Source of the DNA: Tubulanus polymorphus | Taxonomy: Eukaryota; Nemertea; Palaeonemertea; Tubulaniformes; Tubulanidae | Reading direction: 5' to 3' | Assembly (NCBI RefSeq): GCF_964204645.1 | Contig: NC_134025.1 | Span: 2,485,001-2,549,000 of the forward strand | Length of the DNA stretch: 64,000 nucleotides | Shown here: positions 24,925 to 37,200 of the stretch, in pieces | Position numbering within the stretch: the first letter of the stretch is position 1 | Layout of the letters: each line of letters starts with the position of its first letter | Translations under genes and position numbers: made by a program | The notes under the pieces: model-generated | Told to the model about the DNA's origin: nothing | What the model saw: only the letters and a program-made list of their open reading frames with translations | Database searches by the model: none

Positions 24925-26861
24925 ATGAATTCTGGAATTTATTTACTGCTTATTCTGGTGGGACATCCTCCAGCGAGTCCACGTGAGTGTTGAAAAATTC
25001 ATTTAATTGTCAATTTCTATTTTGACAGATTTCATGACTAAACAAAATGAAAAATCTACAAAATTTCTTCTTTTTCGGATAATTTCGAGTTTGGTATGAA
25101 TTGAAATGCTTCGGCCAGAATAGAATTTGATATAAGTTTATACATGCGAGGAATCCAAAAATTCTTGCGCCCTAAATAAACTTATCCTGTTTTCTTTTCT
25201 AATCTTCAATATTTAAAGAAATAATGCACATCATTTTGTTTAAAACGGCAATTCAGAACTTATAGTTATCGTTCCAAATGAAGACGAAGGCCACAAATTT
25301 CGAGCCACTTGTATGTAAACTATTTCAGTAACTTTCTATAAAGTTGTTTTTTTTAATGAAATATATTCCTCTTTAGGTTTGTATTATATTTGCCGTGATA
25401 ATGGAAAGTATTATTCCCCCTAGAATTTTGCATATTTGTTTTTGCAGCCTATAAGCATTAGACTAGCAGGTATTAAATTTGACACTGTTAATGTGATGGC
25501 TAATCGATTATTCACCATTAAAGGCGTGTTTTAGGGAATACTAGAACTTTAAAAAAAAGATCTGAAATAGAATTTTTTTGAAACTCAAATACATTATGGT
25601 TCGTATATCACAAACGATTGATATGAAAAACATGTAAAAACATAAATAGCAAAGAAATCCTTAATACAAGAGGCATATTAATGGCTTTATGGGATATCGT
25701 CCAAGCATCCACTGACTATCGAACTAAGGGGTCATATACACACGGGAATCTATCAATTGCATTTGACGTCAGATAAAGTATCATCACGTGACAAGAGCGT
25801 GAGGTTGCAAGAGCCGTTTGATAAGTGACAACACCAAATATTCGTTAAAACGTGCGCCCATCGCCTATTAAAGGTGCTGATAGTCAACCATATGATGAAG
25901 AGTACTCACGACATTCATTCAATTATCGTGTATTCGTTTCCCTATCTGTGCACTATAAATTATTCAAATACACCTTTTTAGAGCAGACTGACAAATTGTA
26001 TATCAATACAACCATTACAGAAAAATCTCTAATTTATTCTATTTTCTGCAAAATGTATAAATTTGAGTGTTAAGTTCTAATTTATCGCAACTCAGAATCT
26101 TTGTACTGTACTGTGTATATCATTTTCAGTGCCTTGCAATCACTGGAGTCTGACTACATACGAAAATATGAAAAATATTACATCATCACAATTTCCACCT
26201 ATAGCCGCATACAATACGTCTGAATGTAGTCAACTGTGTGAAACTGAATCTCGGTTCGAGTGTCTTACTTTTATTTTCTGTGAGCGTAAATGTTTTCTAC
26301 ACCATTTGTACAAAACATACTACAACTCCAAAACATCACAGTCTTCGTCGTGTACAATAGGCTGGAGACATTGTCAAGAAAGACCAGGTTAGTAGCGAAA
26401 TGTTTGTTTTGGATGCTAGAATTTGCGAGATCAGTAGATTTACCGATTCTCATCTCAATATATTGCTTTTTTATTTTCAATACCCAGTATGTCCCCAGAC
26501 AGACCGAAAATTCAATCAGGAAGACAAAAAGGCGATGGTAGAGTCACATTATCACAAAATCATACCCCCCTACACGAATCCCGGGTACAGCTATGAAGAC
26601 TGCAAAACTGGATGCGTGAACTACGCGGAATTTTCTTGTCGAGCTTTCGTCTATCAGAGCGAAGGCGGTGCCTGTTATATGTCAGCTGATAGTACGAAAA
26701 CATTTTTTGGTAAATCTGGGAACATTTTAGAATCGTCGGGTATATCCTTATACACAGAGTTCCATTGTGATATCCGTAAGTACCAACTAACAAGAAAACT
26801 TCGTTATAGGCCTACATCAAATTATGGAATGATAAGTTCAAATACGAGTATAATAAAGTAA
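24925..26861 (+). CDS. Secreted protein with two PAN/apple-like cysteine modules
   Basis: Exon 1 (24925-24982) encodes a signal peptide, MNSGIYLLLILVGHPPASP. Exon 2 (26130-26387) and exon 3 (from 26488) each encode one cysteine-rich module of about 85-95 residues and all join in phase 1, so each module is a symmetrical, shuffleable exon. Module 1 has the spacing CNHW...ECSQLCE...FECLTFIFCERKCFLH...C. Module 2 has CPQ...YEDCKTGCVNYAEFSCRAFVYQ...ACYMS...FHC. The C-x3-C followed by F-x-C-x-(A/T)-F pattern is that of PAN/apple domains, which bind proteins or carbohydrates. A donor at 26776 suggests a further exon that I could not fix. Without it, the frame runs on to a stop at 26859-26861, and that end is given here. 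Confidence 0.72.
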
Positions 26862-27584
26862 AGCTTTCAGCGCGTATTTTCTACAATTATTTGTACATAT
26901 TGTACATACACTCTGACGGGACCGTTTACTTTAGAAGAAATGTAAGTATATTATTCAAAGAATGGTAAGGGTAACACAGATACTCGTCATAACGGTAAGT
27001 TTCGATACAGTAAACATTATCATTGGAGACTCGACCACTGAACTGCAACTATGCAACTTGTTTCTTTCGATATGAGGTATTTTTGGGCAGAACCATAATG
27101 CATATACCGTGATATCCCGTTATTTAATGTTTCTTTAAAATTGACATGTTTTCACATCATTTCCGTCATCGTTAAGTTTTGCAGTATTGAATATATATTC
27201 TTTATGATGGGAAACATGCAGCAATCCCGCTGAAGGGAGTGACGAGCACCCAACTCCTCAGTCTGAAAAATAAGTTAATCGATCAACTGTGAATTAAATG
27301 TTTTGGTGCGCGATTACATACATTATCACAGAACCCGCTAAATATACATTGAATTCATTCTTCTACTCGCTGATTCGTACACAGGGAGCATTAACATGAT
27401 TATTGATTTATCTGAGAAAAGTTAATTCGTTTTAAACTGAAACGTAGCAGAACGGGAACGCTAAGTTACTACTAACGACGCCTGGTGGATCCTCACTTGC
27501 CGCAAGTGAATCCTCGATTACCACAGTAGCGTCGCGGTTTCCTTATAAACTGTTGCATTAACTTTTTTTGTATAAACGACTCTG
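26862..27584. other. Gap between convergent genes
   Basis: Probably the 3' flanks of the PAN-like gene (+) and the mucin-like gene (-). A weak acceptor near 27216 could lead to a short last exon of the PAN-like gene. The second copy of the dispersed repeat seen at 12079 lies here at 27465-27530. Confidence 0.4.
27465..27530 (-). repeat. Dispersed repeat, copy 2 (related copy at 12079-12155)
   Basis: The minus-strand reading matches the 12079 copy at GCTACTGTGGTAATCGAGG and again at the far end. The middle differs, with a local palindrome CACTTGCCGCAAGTG on the plus strand. Confidence 0.7.
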
Positions 27585-28843
27585 TTAAAATGCACTAGGA
27601 GAGTCGTAGATATGGGAATCCCGCGTGAAGGAAGTATTTTCCACACCTTCGTTTATAGGATCCTGATCGTAAGGGTTTCTACGTACTATCACCGTTCTGT
27701 CATCGTCCTTCCTTTTAATGCTCTCGCGCGGTTTCGGTACGGGACTCTTCCTCGGACGAGGTGAATCGGAAACGACCTGTATATTGCGATTACCAGTTCC
27801 GAGATTTGGCGCGTTATTATCCTCCCCGGCGCTTACGTCGTACGCGTCGTTACTTTGATCCATGTAATGAGTTTGAGGTCGCGGAATTTTCGTCAGACTG
27901 TATTCATCTAAACCGATGTGGAAATAAGACGGCATCAGTTCCGGGTTTATACCCGTCATACTGAACGAATCTCTACGACGTTGCCTGGCGCATTCTTTAC
28001 CGCTTAGAACAATGCACACGATAAGAAGAATCGCGCAAACGCTCGATGAAATACCTATGGCTATATAATCCTCAGTTTTCAGGGTTACTTTTGTGATTCT
28101 ACGTTGAAATTGTTTTCCGAATCCCGGTGCAATAGCGCCACCCGGTGTCGGCCCTGTGAAATAGAAATGCAAACACATCATGAATTGATGCATAAACTCG
28201 AATCATTCCATAGAAAATATATAGTGGTTGTGTCGGTAACCATTAGCGACGTACCTTCAGCCTGCGTCGACGTCACTTCCGTCGTTCCTGTTGAACTTAC
28301 TGAATCGTTCGATCCTGTAGTAGCAGTCGGGGTCGATGAATAATTGGAGGATGTCGATACCATGGAAGTAGTCGCATTCGACGTAGAATTTGAGGATGCC
28401 GATTCCGTAGAAGCAGTAGGGGTCAACGTATAATTGGTTGGTCCCGTAGTTGTAGCCGTATTCGACGTAGAATTTGATGATGTCGATCCGGTAGTTGTAG
28501 TCGCATTCGACGTAGAATTGGATGATGTCGATCCGGTAGTTGTAGTCGCATTCGACGTAGAATTGGATGATGTCGATCCGGTAGTTGTAGTCGCATTCGA
28601 CGTAGAATTGGATGATGTCGATCCCGTAGTTGTAGTCGCATTCGACGTAGAATTTGATGATGCCGATAGGCCTACTGGTGTTGAAGTTGTCTGTCCACAC
28701 ACATTCCACATTTGTGTCAATGCTGCATAATCAAATATTCATGAATTAAATCTTTGGGAATAAATTCCTACAAAAATATTTGTTAGTTTGTAGAACTGAA
28801 AACACTTACCAAGTCCCAGTACGAGCAACTGAAGTTTACCCAT
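27585..28843 (-). CDS. Mucin-like type I membrane protein (356 aa)
   Basis: Three minus-strand exons, 28843-28810, 28722-28255 and 28153-27585, all joined in phase 1. Exon 1 plus the start of exon 2 encode a signal peptide (MGKLQLLVLGL then ALTQMWNVCGQ). Exon 2 is a Ser/Thr/Asn-rich ectodomain built on about five copies of a 15-residue repeat, TSSNSTSNATTTTGS, dense in O-glycosylation sites and N-x-S/T sequons. Exon 3 holds the membrane segment around residues 196-218 (YIAIGISSSVCAILLIVCIV), then a cytoplasmic tail of about 138 residues. The tail has basic and proline-rich motifs (RPRKSPVPKPRE) that could bind SH3 domains, and tyrosines near the end (DSHIYDSPSAF). A cell-surface mucin or adhesion role is inference from architecture. 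Confidence 0.82.
28440..28662. repeat. Coding minisatellite, 45-bp unit, about five copies
   Basis: Direct repeats of a 45-bp unit inside exon 2 of the mucin-like gene. The three central copies are almost identical, and the edges are more diverged. Because the unit is a multiple of three, copy-number change would keep the frame. Confidence 0.92.
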
Positions 28844-31800
28844 CTTAAGAAACACACCTTGTTCTGCGAATGAGCATGGACAATTACAAGAGCTACCTCA
28901 CCATAGTCAACATTATGTATATTACTATAGGCCTTCTTGACTCGAAGAGATTCGAAAGCATCTTAAAACGGTTTGATATACGTGTTGCATCTCTGACTTA
29001 TGAAGCAAACATTTAAAATTCTAATCATCAAATATGGAAATAACGGAGATATACATACTCAGTAGAACTTCTTTTAACGAAGACTTCATACCTTCATATA
29101 CAATACAAAACACCCACACATGTATATATAACTCTTATCAGTTTGAAACTAGTTATTTGACCAGGATAATTCTTATCGACAGTTCAATTATATTCATAAC
29201 GACGCCCTGATCGATCAAAACAAAGTACAGTACAAAAATACGTTTCGGGTAGAATGCTTCAATCCATCATTATTATTGTTATGAGATTTATTTGAAATGG
29301 ACAGTTAGTAACAAAAATACAGATACGTTAGTGAAACTGTTTTTCAATATTATTTAATATTCAATATTGTGGGTCAGTAAAAATTGAAAAAAAATTTTTT
29401 TAAAGTTTTTAACTTGTGTTCTTAGATTCAGAATAAGTTCTAAGATGCAGATGTCACTATATGTAAATTCTAATGATTCAACTGATTCTTTTGCTCATGA
29501 AAAGAATTCAAGTGAAATCTTATATCTAACTAATCATTATCCATTACATAACCCTTCTGAAATTCAAAATGATTTATATGTTTACGACACGTTCTACAGA
29601 TTACGTAAACAATAATTCAGACACATAAATCGATCGGTTAAATAATTTTTGAAAAGATTCAATGGTTAAGTTCAAGTTCGAAAAGCAAAAATATATATTT
29701 ATGTACAAAAATATAAAGACTTCGACTAATGTATGATTTGCTAAATAACAAACTAATCAGGAAAACGATGCTATTTAAACAAGTCCGCGCGTATAATAAT
29801 CATTGAATATTTGCGGAGATTGTGGATTTTCAGTCGCTGTTTGTACACGCATCATCATTTGCGTACGTGACTAAAAAATTGTTGGACATCGGACCGTTCC
29901 CACAACAACTCAAGATTGATTGGATGGATGGAAATTTCATACAACGTATTGCAGACGGCGCAATTCCTAGTTGTTCATCCTGGCCCAAACATAGAAGAGC
30001 TTGGAGTAAGTATTGTTTAAAGGGGAGAAAGGAACACATCATGAATCTCTAGGGGCGAGATGACTGTTTGCGGTTCCAGCAAAATCGGGAAGTTTTGCCC
30101 AGGATGTTAACCGGATATTAATCACTTTGCGGCAACAAAATATAAATTAACTGGCTATTGACAATTGTCTGGCCATCTGCGGTTTTGAAAGTCGTAATTT
30201 TAAAGCGTATAAGATAGTAGGCGGTTAGTTTGAGGAATAGTCAGTGGAGTCAAAATAGATGTCTGAAGTTTGTACTGCATTTGAATAGATGTTTGAAGAG
30301 ATCGCTTTCAAGCAGCATCACATCGGAAAACTACTCGGAACTCGCCGGTAACTGAGGTAAGATTTAGTTGTTTGCTTTCAAAAATCAAGCACATTCCTTA
30401 ATCAAATATTTGGGAGATTTTCTTGGAAAGTCGTATCTCTAGCCAGCCAGTTTTCCCGCACTATCTTCCTGGTCATAGACTTTTATCTATTAGTATTCAT
30501 ACGAGAACAATGAAAGTTTCAGTCAGTCCCAAGCTTCCGCGTGTTATGATACGGCCGTACACAGATAACAACTATGGAATCTATCAACTTTATTCTATAT
30601 ATTCAAAATGCCTCATCTCCGTAGGCTTGTTAGAATAGAAGCGACACTGAGTAAACAAAATGTCTAATACGCAGTACAGTAACGACCTAATAAGTACGGT
30701 ATAAATATTTAATCAGTTCTATTCGGTCACGTATTTTTATATATACTCTTGCCAACTCTTCTCTTAAAAGCAAATATATTCTTAATATCACTCAAATATC
30801 CAGGCACGCAGTACGTGGAGGGATAGGGTGTTCGAACAACCAACCTCCCACGCCCTAGCAACAAAATTAGTACCGCTCATTTTCAATCAAAAAGAATAAC
30901 ACTAACAGCTATTACAACATAATGCATGTATATTCGATTTGTTCATTTATTTAGGACCTCCATTATTAATGGAAATCAATCAAAAAGTTTCTCTGGGTTG
31001 GGCCCTAAAGCCCCTACACTTCCATCCTCATATGTTTAACGCTCGGGCCCGAGATTTGTTTTTCGTAATAATCAGAGAACATATAACTACAGAAGTTATC
31101 TATGAAGAAAATGTTTTGATAATAACTGTACTTTCATCCATTATAACACTACAGAATTTAGCGTTAACTAGACCCTTCAACGCGTAGAAACGAGTGAAGA
31201 GTAAACATCGTGTTCCGCAGTTTGCAATGCTGTGTTTGCGATATTCTAAAGAAACGCAATCAATCAGAAATCGCCTACGATGAAAATCTGCTTAACGAAA
31301 CTAGTTTTAACGAAAGCTATTAGAAACTATATAACGCAATCACAGGAGACGGTCATAGCCAAATGAGAAAGTTCTGTAAAAGAAATAAAGAAGATGAAGC
31401 GTATGCGAAAAATGTTGATATGCTTAAACCGGTTAGAACCTGTTTATAGCGAACGTTATTTCCGTTACTGATAACTCTTTTTTTTAAATTATTTCATTTT
31501 CATTTTAAATGTGTACAAAGTACAGACTACAAATATATCATACATGTAATAATACAAGTCTGACCTTATGGTAATACATGATAATAATTCATTTAGTAAT
31601 TTAGGGGGAAAGGTTGCAGAGTTTCAAAAGCTGCTGCCAAGAGATCACTTCGAGTACTTTTTTGAAGAATTGAATAAGGTATGTAGGTATTATAGTGATT
31701 GTTATAGTTAAACAGTAGAATCGTAGTAATCACTGTGGTCTTAAATTTGTATCCTGGACATTCGACTATGAAGTGACAATCATTTCCGATTGAAAACCAC

Positions 31801-32504
31801 ATCTCAGGTTTCGTTTTTGAGCTTCGGTTAATTTTCGAGTCCAATCTCTGACAGGTCATTCCTCCTGATGATGGCTCCAACAGTCAACAGCCGAAACGTT
31901 GTTGTTTATTTCCACATATTCAATGTATTATTTGTATTTGAATTCATTCGATAGAATTCTACTCGCATTTTTGCCGTATGATTAATGAGTTTGCCATAGA
32001 TTCACATCCCGTAAATGTGCTATTAAAACTCTAGTTTCGATGTCACTTGGTGAACAATGACACATCTCACGGGAAACCATCAATTTGCCAAAAATCCCCG
32101 AGACAAATTTCCATTTCACAATTTAAGAGTTTATTTCCGTCCATATTTTGTGGTGAATCGAAATGTTTTTCTTTGTGAATTTTGACATTTCATTCGATTG
32201 GCGATTGGACCTGTAGCACTTCGATATACGTCGCCATGTCACCATCGTGTGATCTCCCAATAGTTTAGACCATCTATCGAGCCTAATAAATATTAATGAA
32301 AAATTGGTGAGTGAAAAACGACACAACGTTAGATGTCCGTTAGTTTTCGAATATAAATAACAGTTAATTTCAAAAGTCAATATATCTTTTTCAATTTCCA
32401 CATTAACCCCCGCCTATTGAAAATCACATTTCTGAATTTTAGATCAAATATATTTTCATATTTTCTATTTCATAGATCAGTTCGAGTCGGAATTCATCAT
32501 CACA
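28844..32504. other. Intergenic, no gene recognised
   Basis: About 3.7 kb of AT-rich DNA. A repeat core with CTGATGA...GAAACG lies at 31868-31901. Open frames at 29822-30052 and 30939-31187 show nothing recognisable. A likely 3' splice site (ttctatttcatag, ending 32475) just before the GPCR start suggests that its 5' UTR exon lies somewhere in this stretch. Confidence 0.45.
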
Positions 32505-33569
32505 ATGGGTAACTGTAAAAGCGATATTAATACGACATGTATATATCCTACTACAAACTATACAGCATGTCCACATGATATGTTTAATTTCATTATATTA
32601 GTACCGATAATGATGACAATTATCGTATTGGGATGCGCTGGAAACACCCTCGCTATTATAGTTTTGAATCGCGAACGGAAAACCACTTCAATCTATCTGC
32701 TACAATTTCTTGCGGTAATGGATATCTGTTTTCTGATTTCCCAATTATTCTATTACTTTTTTCCGAATCTGTACAAATACACCGGAACTTTCTATAATTA
32801 CAACATATTTTTCCATCCATCGAAAAGATTCATAGGTTATTTCATGTGGATTTTCAAATACGCGTCATCTTATATCGTATTACTAATGACCGTCGAACGT
32901 TATATAGCCGTTTGTCATCCGATGAAAGCCGCTGAACTTTGTACGATGAAACGGGTGAGAATATGCTCCGCAATTGTCATGGTTGCGAGTATTATATACA
33001 ACATGCCGAAGATATGGTATTGGAAAACTGAGAGTGTTTTCGATAATTGTAAAAATGAAAGTCTAACTTTTTCTAATGAGACTGATTTATACGCGGACGA
33101 CCAAAATTTCCGAAGATTTTACGTGGTCGGTTCATACATCTTGTTGCTATACGCCATTCCACTGATAGTTTTGCTGGTTTTGAACGCGCTTTTAATCAAA
33201 TCAATTATCAAAGCAAATCGTCGTCGAGCCGCTTTCAGACACAGCGAGGTTTCTGACAATGTTACATATAAAATAGTTGGTGTCGTAACGGCGTTTATAA
33301 TTTTGGAATCACCGGCAATGATCCCGAACGCGCTCAAAGTATACATTTGGAAGAATGAAGACCAACGGGTGATTGACAAAGAAGTCTTGGAATCACTTTT
33401 ATACGCGAGCTATACTCTATTTACGATTAACAGTTTTATCAACTTCTTTCTGTATTGTTTGGTAGCGAAACGGTTTCGTCAGAACTTGTGGTCTGTGCTC
33501 ACGTGTAAGAAAGCAGTCGGCAAGAATATGAGCGTTTATGCCACAACCAGTTCTATATTCCGCGGCTAG
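32505..33569 (+). CDS. Rhodopsin-class GPCR, FMRFamide-receptor-like (354 aa)
   Basis: Seven-transmembrane receptor encoded by one intronless coding exon. The extracellular N-terminus has N-glycosylation sequons (NTT, NYT) and no signal peptide. TM1 carries the conserved GN (residues 46-47). The end of TM3 reads ERYIAVCHP (from residue 131), equivalent to DRY. An extracellular-loop-2 region has DNCKNES. TM6 lacks the usual CWxP and reads AFIILESPAMIP. TM7 reads NSFINFFLYCLVAKRFR in place of NPxxY. This pattern is typical of invertebrate FMRFamide/neuropeptide-receptor-like sequences, so a peptide ligand coupled to a G protein is the best guess, but ligand identity cannot be read from the sequence. 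A 3' splice acceptor 30 bases before the ATG points to a non-coding first exon. Confidence 0.88.
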   Translation: MGNCKSDINTTCIYPTTNYTACPHDMFNFIILVPIMMTIIVLGCAGNTLAIIVLNRERKTTSIYLLQFLAVMDICFLISQLFYYFFPNLYKYTGTFYNYNIFFHPSKRFIGYFMWIFKYASSYIVLLMTVERYIAVCHPMKAAELCTMKRVRICSAIVMVASIIYNMPKIWYWKTESVFDNCKNESLTFSNETDLYADDQNFRRFYVVGSYILLLYAIPLIVLLVLNALLIKSIIKANRRRAAFRHSEVSDNVTYKIVGVVTAFIILESPAMIPNALKVYIWKNEDQRVIDKEVLESLLYASYTLFTINSFINFFLYCLVAKRFRQNLWSVLTCKKAVGKNMSVYATTSSIFRG

Positions 33570-34299
33570 TAAATAAAACGAACTGAAACTAATGATGTGT
33601 CAAATATAGATTTTGATTGATACATGAAATTTATTTCATTGCATTATTAAAACATGACATTGCGCATAATTACTTACATCAGTTTAAGATGTATCAGGTA
33701 CTTAGCAGTAGGACAAACAGTATAAGAGATTTTGTGAATTTATACATAGGCTAGTAATAATTAGTTGATTTGAATAAAAGCAGAGAAAAAAGTATGATAT
33801 TCTAGTTATAAATTCAATTTTGAAATGATATTGTTTAATCTACGTTTTGGATCGTGACTGCATCTCGGTCCTGGTTCATCGATAATCCATTTTTGTTTAA
33901 TCAGATTTTGTTGTGTGATAATCTATTTAGATTTACACTTGTAAAATAGACAATAAACTAATTTCATTTCTGTGTAATCTTCAATGTGACGATTAAATAA
34001 TTCAAGAGGGTTTGTGCCATTATTTGGGTAGTATTAGTAGAGGCCACCGGGCCACGTGCCCGAGTAAAACCCGAAGAACATAATCCTTAGACCAACGGAT
34101 TGTAATAATTACTGCAGTATGATACTATAGGATATAAAATAACCGTGACCAGTGCAGGCCGAATATGAGACATAAGTCAGTTAATGTGTTGACGCCACAT
34201 TGAAAAGATCTGTAATGAAATAGTAAGATATGTACCAGAGACTGAAGATACAGGAGTTTATGGGAATCTGTACATTACACGTAATCACAATATAGCAAA
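33570..34299. other. Intergenic between GPCR and LRR gene
   Basis: Holds the GPCR 3' UTR with its polyadenylation signals and presumably the promoter and 5' UTR of the LRR gene. No repeat or further gene is seen. Confidence 0.5.
33572..33577 (+). promoter_or_regulatory. AATAAA three bases after the GPCR stop
   Basis: The first AATAAA follows the stop codon almost directly. A second one at 33773-33778 is a more usual distance away and is the likelier functional signal. Confidence 0.35.
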
Positions 34300-37200
34300 A
34301 TGGGAAGCAGAAAAACAGGTAAAAGTATAATGGATATCTACAATTTTCCGAACTTGAAAAAACGTTCGGAAGAGAAGCGGAAACTAACGATGGATCTGTT
34401 TCGGAAAAAGTGTTTGGACTCAGATTTACAGAACAGTGATACAGATCTCGATATGGACGGTAAGAAAATCCCCTTTAAAAGTAACATTCAATGAATATCA
34501 TATTCAGCGAAATAACTTAGTCATTGTACTGATTGAAAAATCAAACCCCGAATCTTGCTTACTCTAAAAACATAATTCGTTCTGAATAATCATTTTCCTG
34601 AAAGTTGAATGCAGTAGTTTATCCATATGGGTAAAATATAGAATCTTTAAGGTTGTGTCAAAATCGTATGTTTTTTTTTGTTATCGGTATTCAAAACTAT
34701 TAACCATTTGACCGAAGTACGACCTACAACACTGAATAAATCCACCGATATCATGTTCACGGGGATCTTATAAAAATATTCTAATTATGATCCTGATAAC
34801 AATTGTGTCCGTACTAATGTTCATATTGACCATTTACACAATGTGGAATAGAACATATTCAAACGTTCTGCCCCACAATTAACTAATCCGACTGTAAGTA
34901 CTGACGTAGCTCAGCCTTGTCGGTTTAAGAAGGCAGTCTGAATAATAAGTACTCATACGATTTCGAGGTTACAATATTTGCAATGAAATTCCTGATTACT
35001 TTTTTCGTAGAAGACGAAATGTTGGGAATAAAGAAGAAAGATCCGAGTGATAGTTGTAAAATGTATGAAGGCGCGTGTAAGCGTTATGGAGTGGTCCCTT
35101 CGTCGCATTTCATCAAACAAATTAATCGTAAGAAAACAGAAATGAGATTGGTCGATATGGCGATCGAGGTGAACGAATTGAAAGCGATGTGTATCCCTCT
35201 CTTAGTAAGAAGCAGCCGGTAACCGATCAGTTCAAATCAAATATAAGGAAAATCTTTACGAAACTCGCGCCTCATTTTCTATTGCAGAATAATACACATG
35301 TAACATCCCTTGATATATCGGGAAACTCCTTTGGCAAGCGAGGTTTAAATCAGTTGGTAGATATGCTGAAAGAAAATGTTTTCATCGTTTATCTGGTAGA
35401 TGAAATATATAAAAAAAATATATAAATATATAAATTGTTTGATTATAAAATGACTGATATCTTCAATGTTTATATCTAGAATCTCTCTAACAACGATTTA
35501 GGAAGTTACGGCGCCCGAGCAGTAAATGATCTACTTACTACAAATCAACGACTTAAATCCATCAATGTATCCGGTAAAAATTCAAAACTTCATCGAAGAC
35601 GGATTCGTTAGTTTTATCGTCTTTGTAAAACCCATTTCATCTTCGTAGGAAATAAATTCTGTGAAGAAGACGCCAAAGCGTTTGCTGCAATCTTAAAGGT
35701 TTGAATGATGATTGTGTTTTGAAAGTTATGTAAATGTACTCGTATTATCGTAACGAATTCAAATTTAACTGTTTATCATTCAGCAAAATGTGACGTTAAG
35801 ATCGTTGAATTTGAGTCATAACGAATTCGGTGAAATCGGTGGTAAACACATCGGCTCAGTATTAGGTATAAGCATAGAAAATGAGATTTGACGTTTAAAG
35901 ACGTTTTCACAAATAGCTGCCCAGCTACGTTTACTTCTCAACGCGTGTTTCAGGTGAAAATATCTCATTGGAAGAACTAGATCTCAGTTGGAACCATATC
36001 AGATTAAAAGGTGCAATTGCCATCGCAAAAGGTTTGAAGGTAGGGACCTCGATTCCCAGCGCGTTTGAATGAAATGGTTTTATGCACTCGTTTACTCTCG
36101 ATAATTAGTTGCTTGTTTCTATTTTCATTTATCGGGGTATTACTTTCACAGGAGAATGATACGTTGCAGAGATTAAACCTAGCCTGGAATGGATTTGGCA
36201 ACCAGGGGGCACGAGCGCTCGGAGAAGCCCTAGCAGACGGCACTGGACTCGTCGACCTAGACTTGACGAGTAATCGCATCGGTATAGTTGGCGTCAATTC
36301 GTTGACTAAAGGACTCATGGAAAATAAAACACTTAAAGTACTCAAGGTAAGCATGCCACCTCGAGTATAAGTGTTTTATGAATCCGATTCGTCAGAGCGA
36401 AGATAAGCTTCTTGTTCATCACAGAAATCAATCGCTGATAGATTTCTACATGTTTTATGGACTAGTCACAGATTATCTTTGACTGTCACAGATTATCTAT
36501 GAGTATCATGCAGAAACTATCTTGTATATTTTAAATTTCATGAATTAGTTGAAAATGAACCCGATTTCTACGATTGGTGCTGAGAAGATGCTGAAAGCCC
36601 TTGCGGAGAATTCAAGCGTCGTTAAAGTAGATATCGACGTAAGTAGGAATAAGGGTATCTGTAGAGATCTCGAGTAACGGGGTAACGGGGTAAATTAGTC
36701 CATCTATATCGAGGAAACATCTTAAATTAAATCAAATGAATAAAAGAAATTAATAGAAAAGTCAATCTGCGAAGTGGTTTGTTGATTTGCTGACATTTAG
36801 AAAGCGAAGACGCTTATAACCTTTCGGCCAAACGACCAAACAAACATAACGACCTAACGTCACAAGCTTTAGTCATCGCGAGTCATTAGTTGTTTATTAG
36901 TTATTTCATATATTATTCCAGGGAGTTCCGGTTACTTACGATTTCGGTGTTTTGTTAGAGGAAATAAAAGGCACGAAGACAAATCTTGAAGTAAAACACG
37001 GGCCGTTCGTGAGGAAAGAAGACGCTATTATACTGAAAGAATTGGCAAACACATCGTACAAAGCAGATCCGTTGAAAGTCCTTATGAAATACATAGCGGA
37101 AAAACAGTTAGGGTTGGAAGAAATATTTACAACGTGTCAGTTATTAGGACCAACCACTCTAAGCGAGGAGGATTTCAAATTGGCTATACAGGTCGGGTTT

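Noticed and set aside
28257-28730. Alternative-frame repeats (FYVECDYNY, RRMRLQLPDRHH, DPVVVVAFDVE) across the minisatellite
   Set aside because: These are shadow frames of the 45-bp coding repeat. Only the Ser/Thr frame joins the signal-peptide exon and the membrane exon in phase.
34893-34975. tRNA-like TAGCTCAGCC near the LRR gene
   Set aside because: No acceptor-stem pairing and no T-arm; not a tRNA gene.
35205-35287. Open frame continuing past 35204 and a second overlapping frame from 35189, suggesting a frameshift in the LRR gene
   Set aside because: A normal 83-base GT-AG intron with a good polypyrimidine tract explains both and restores the repeat register.
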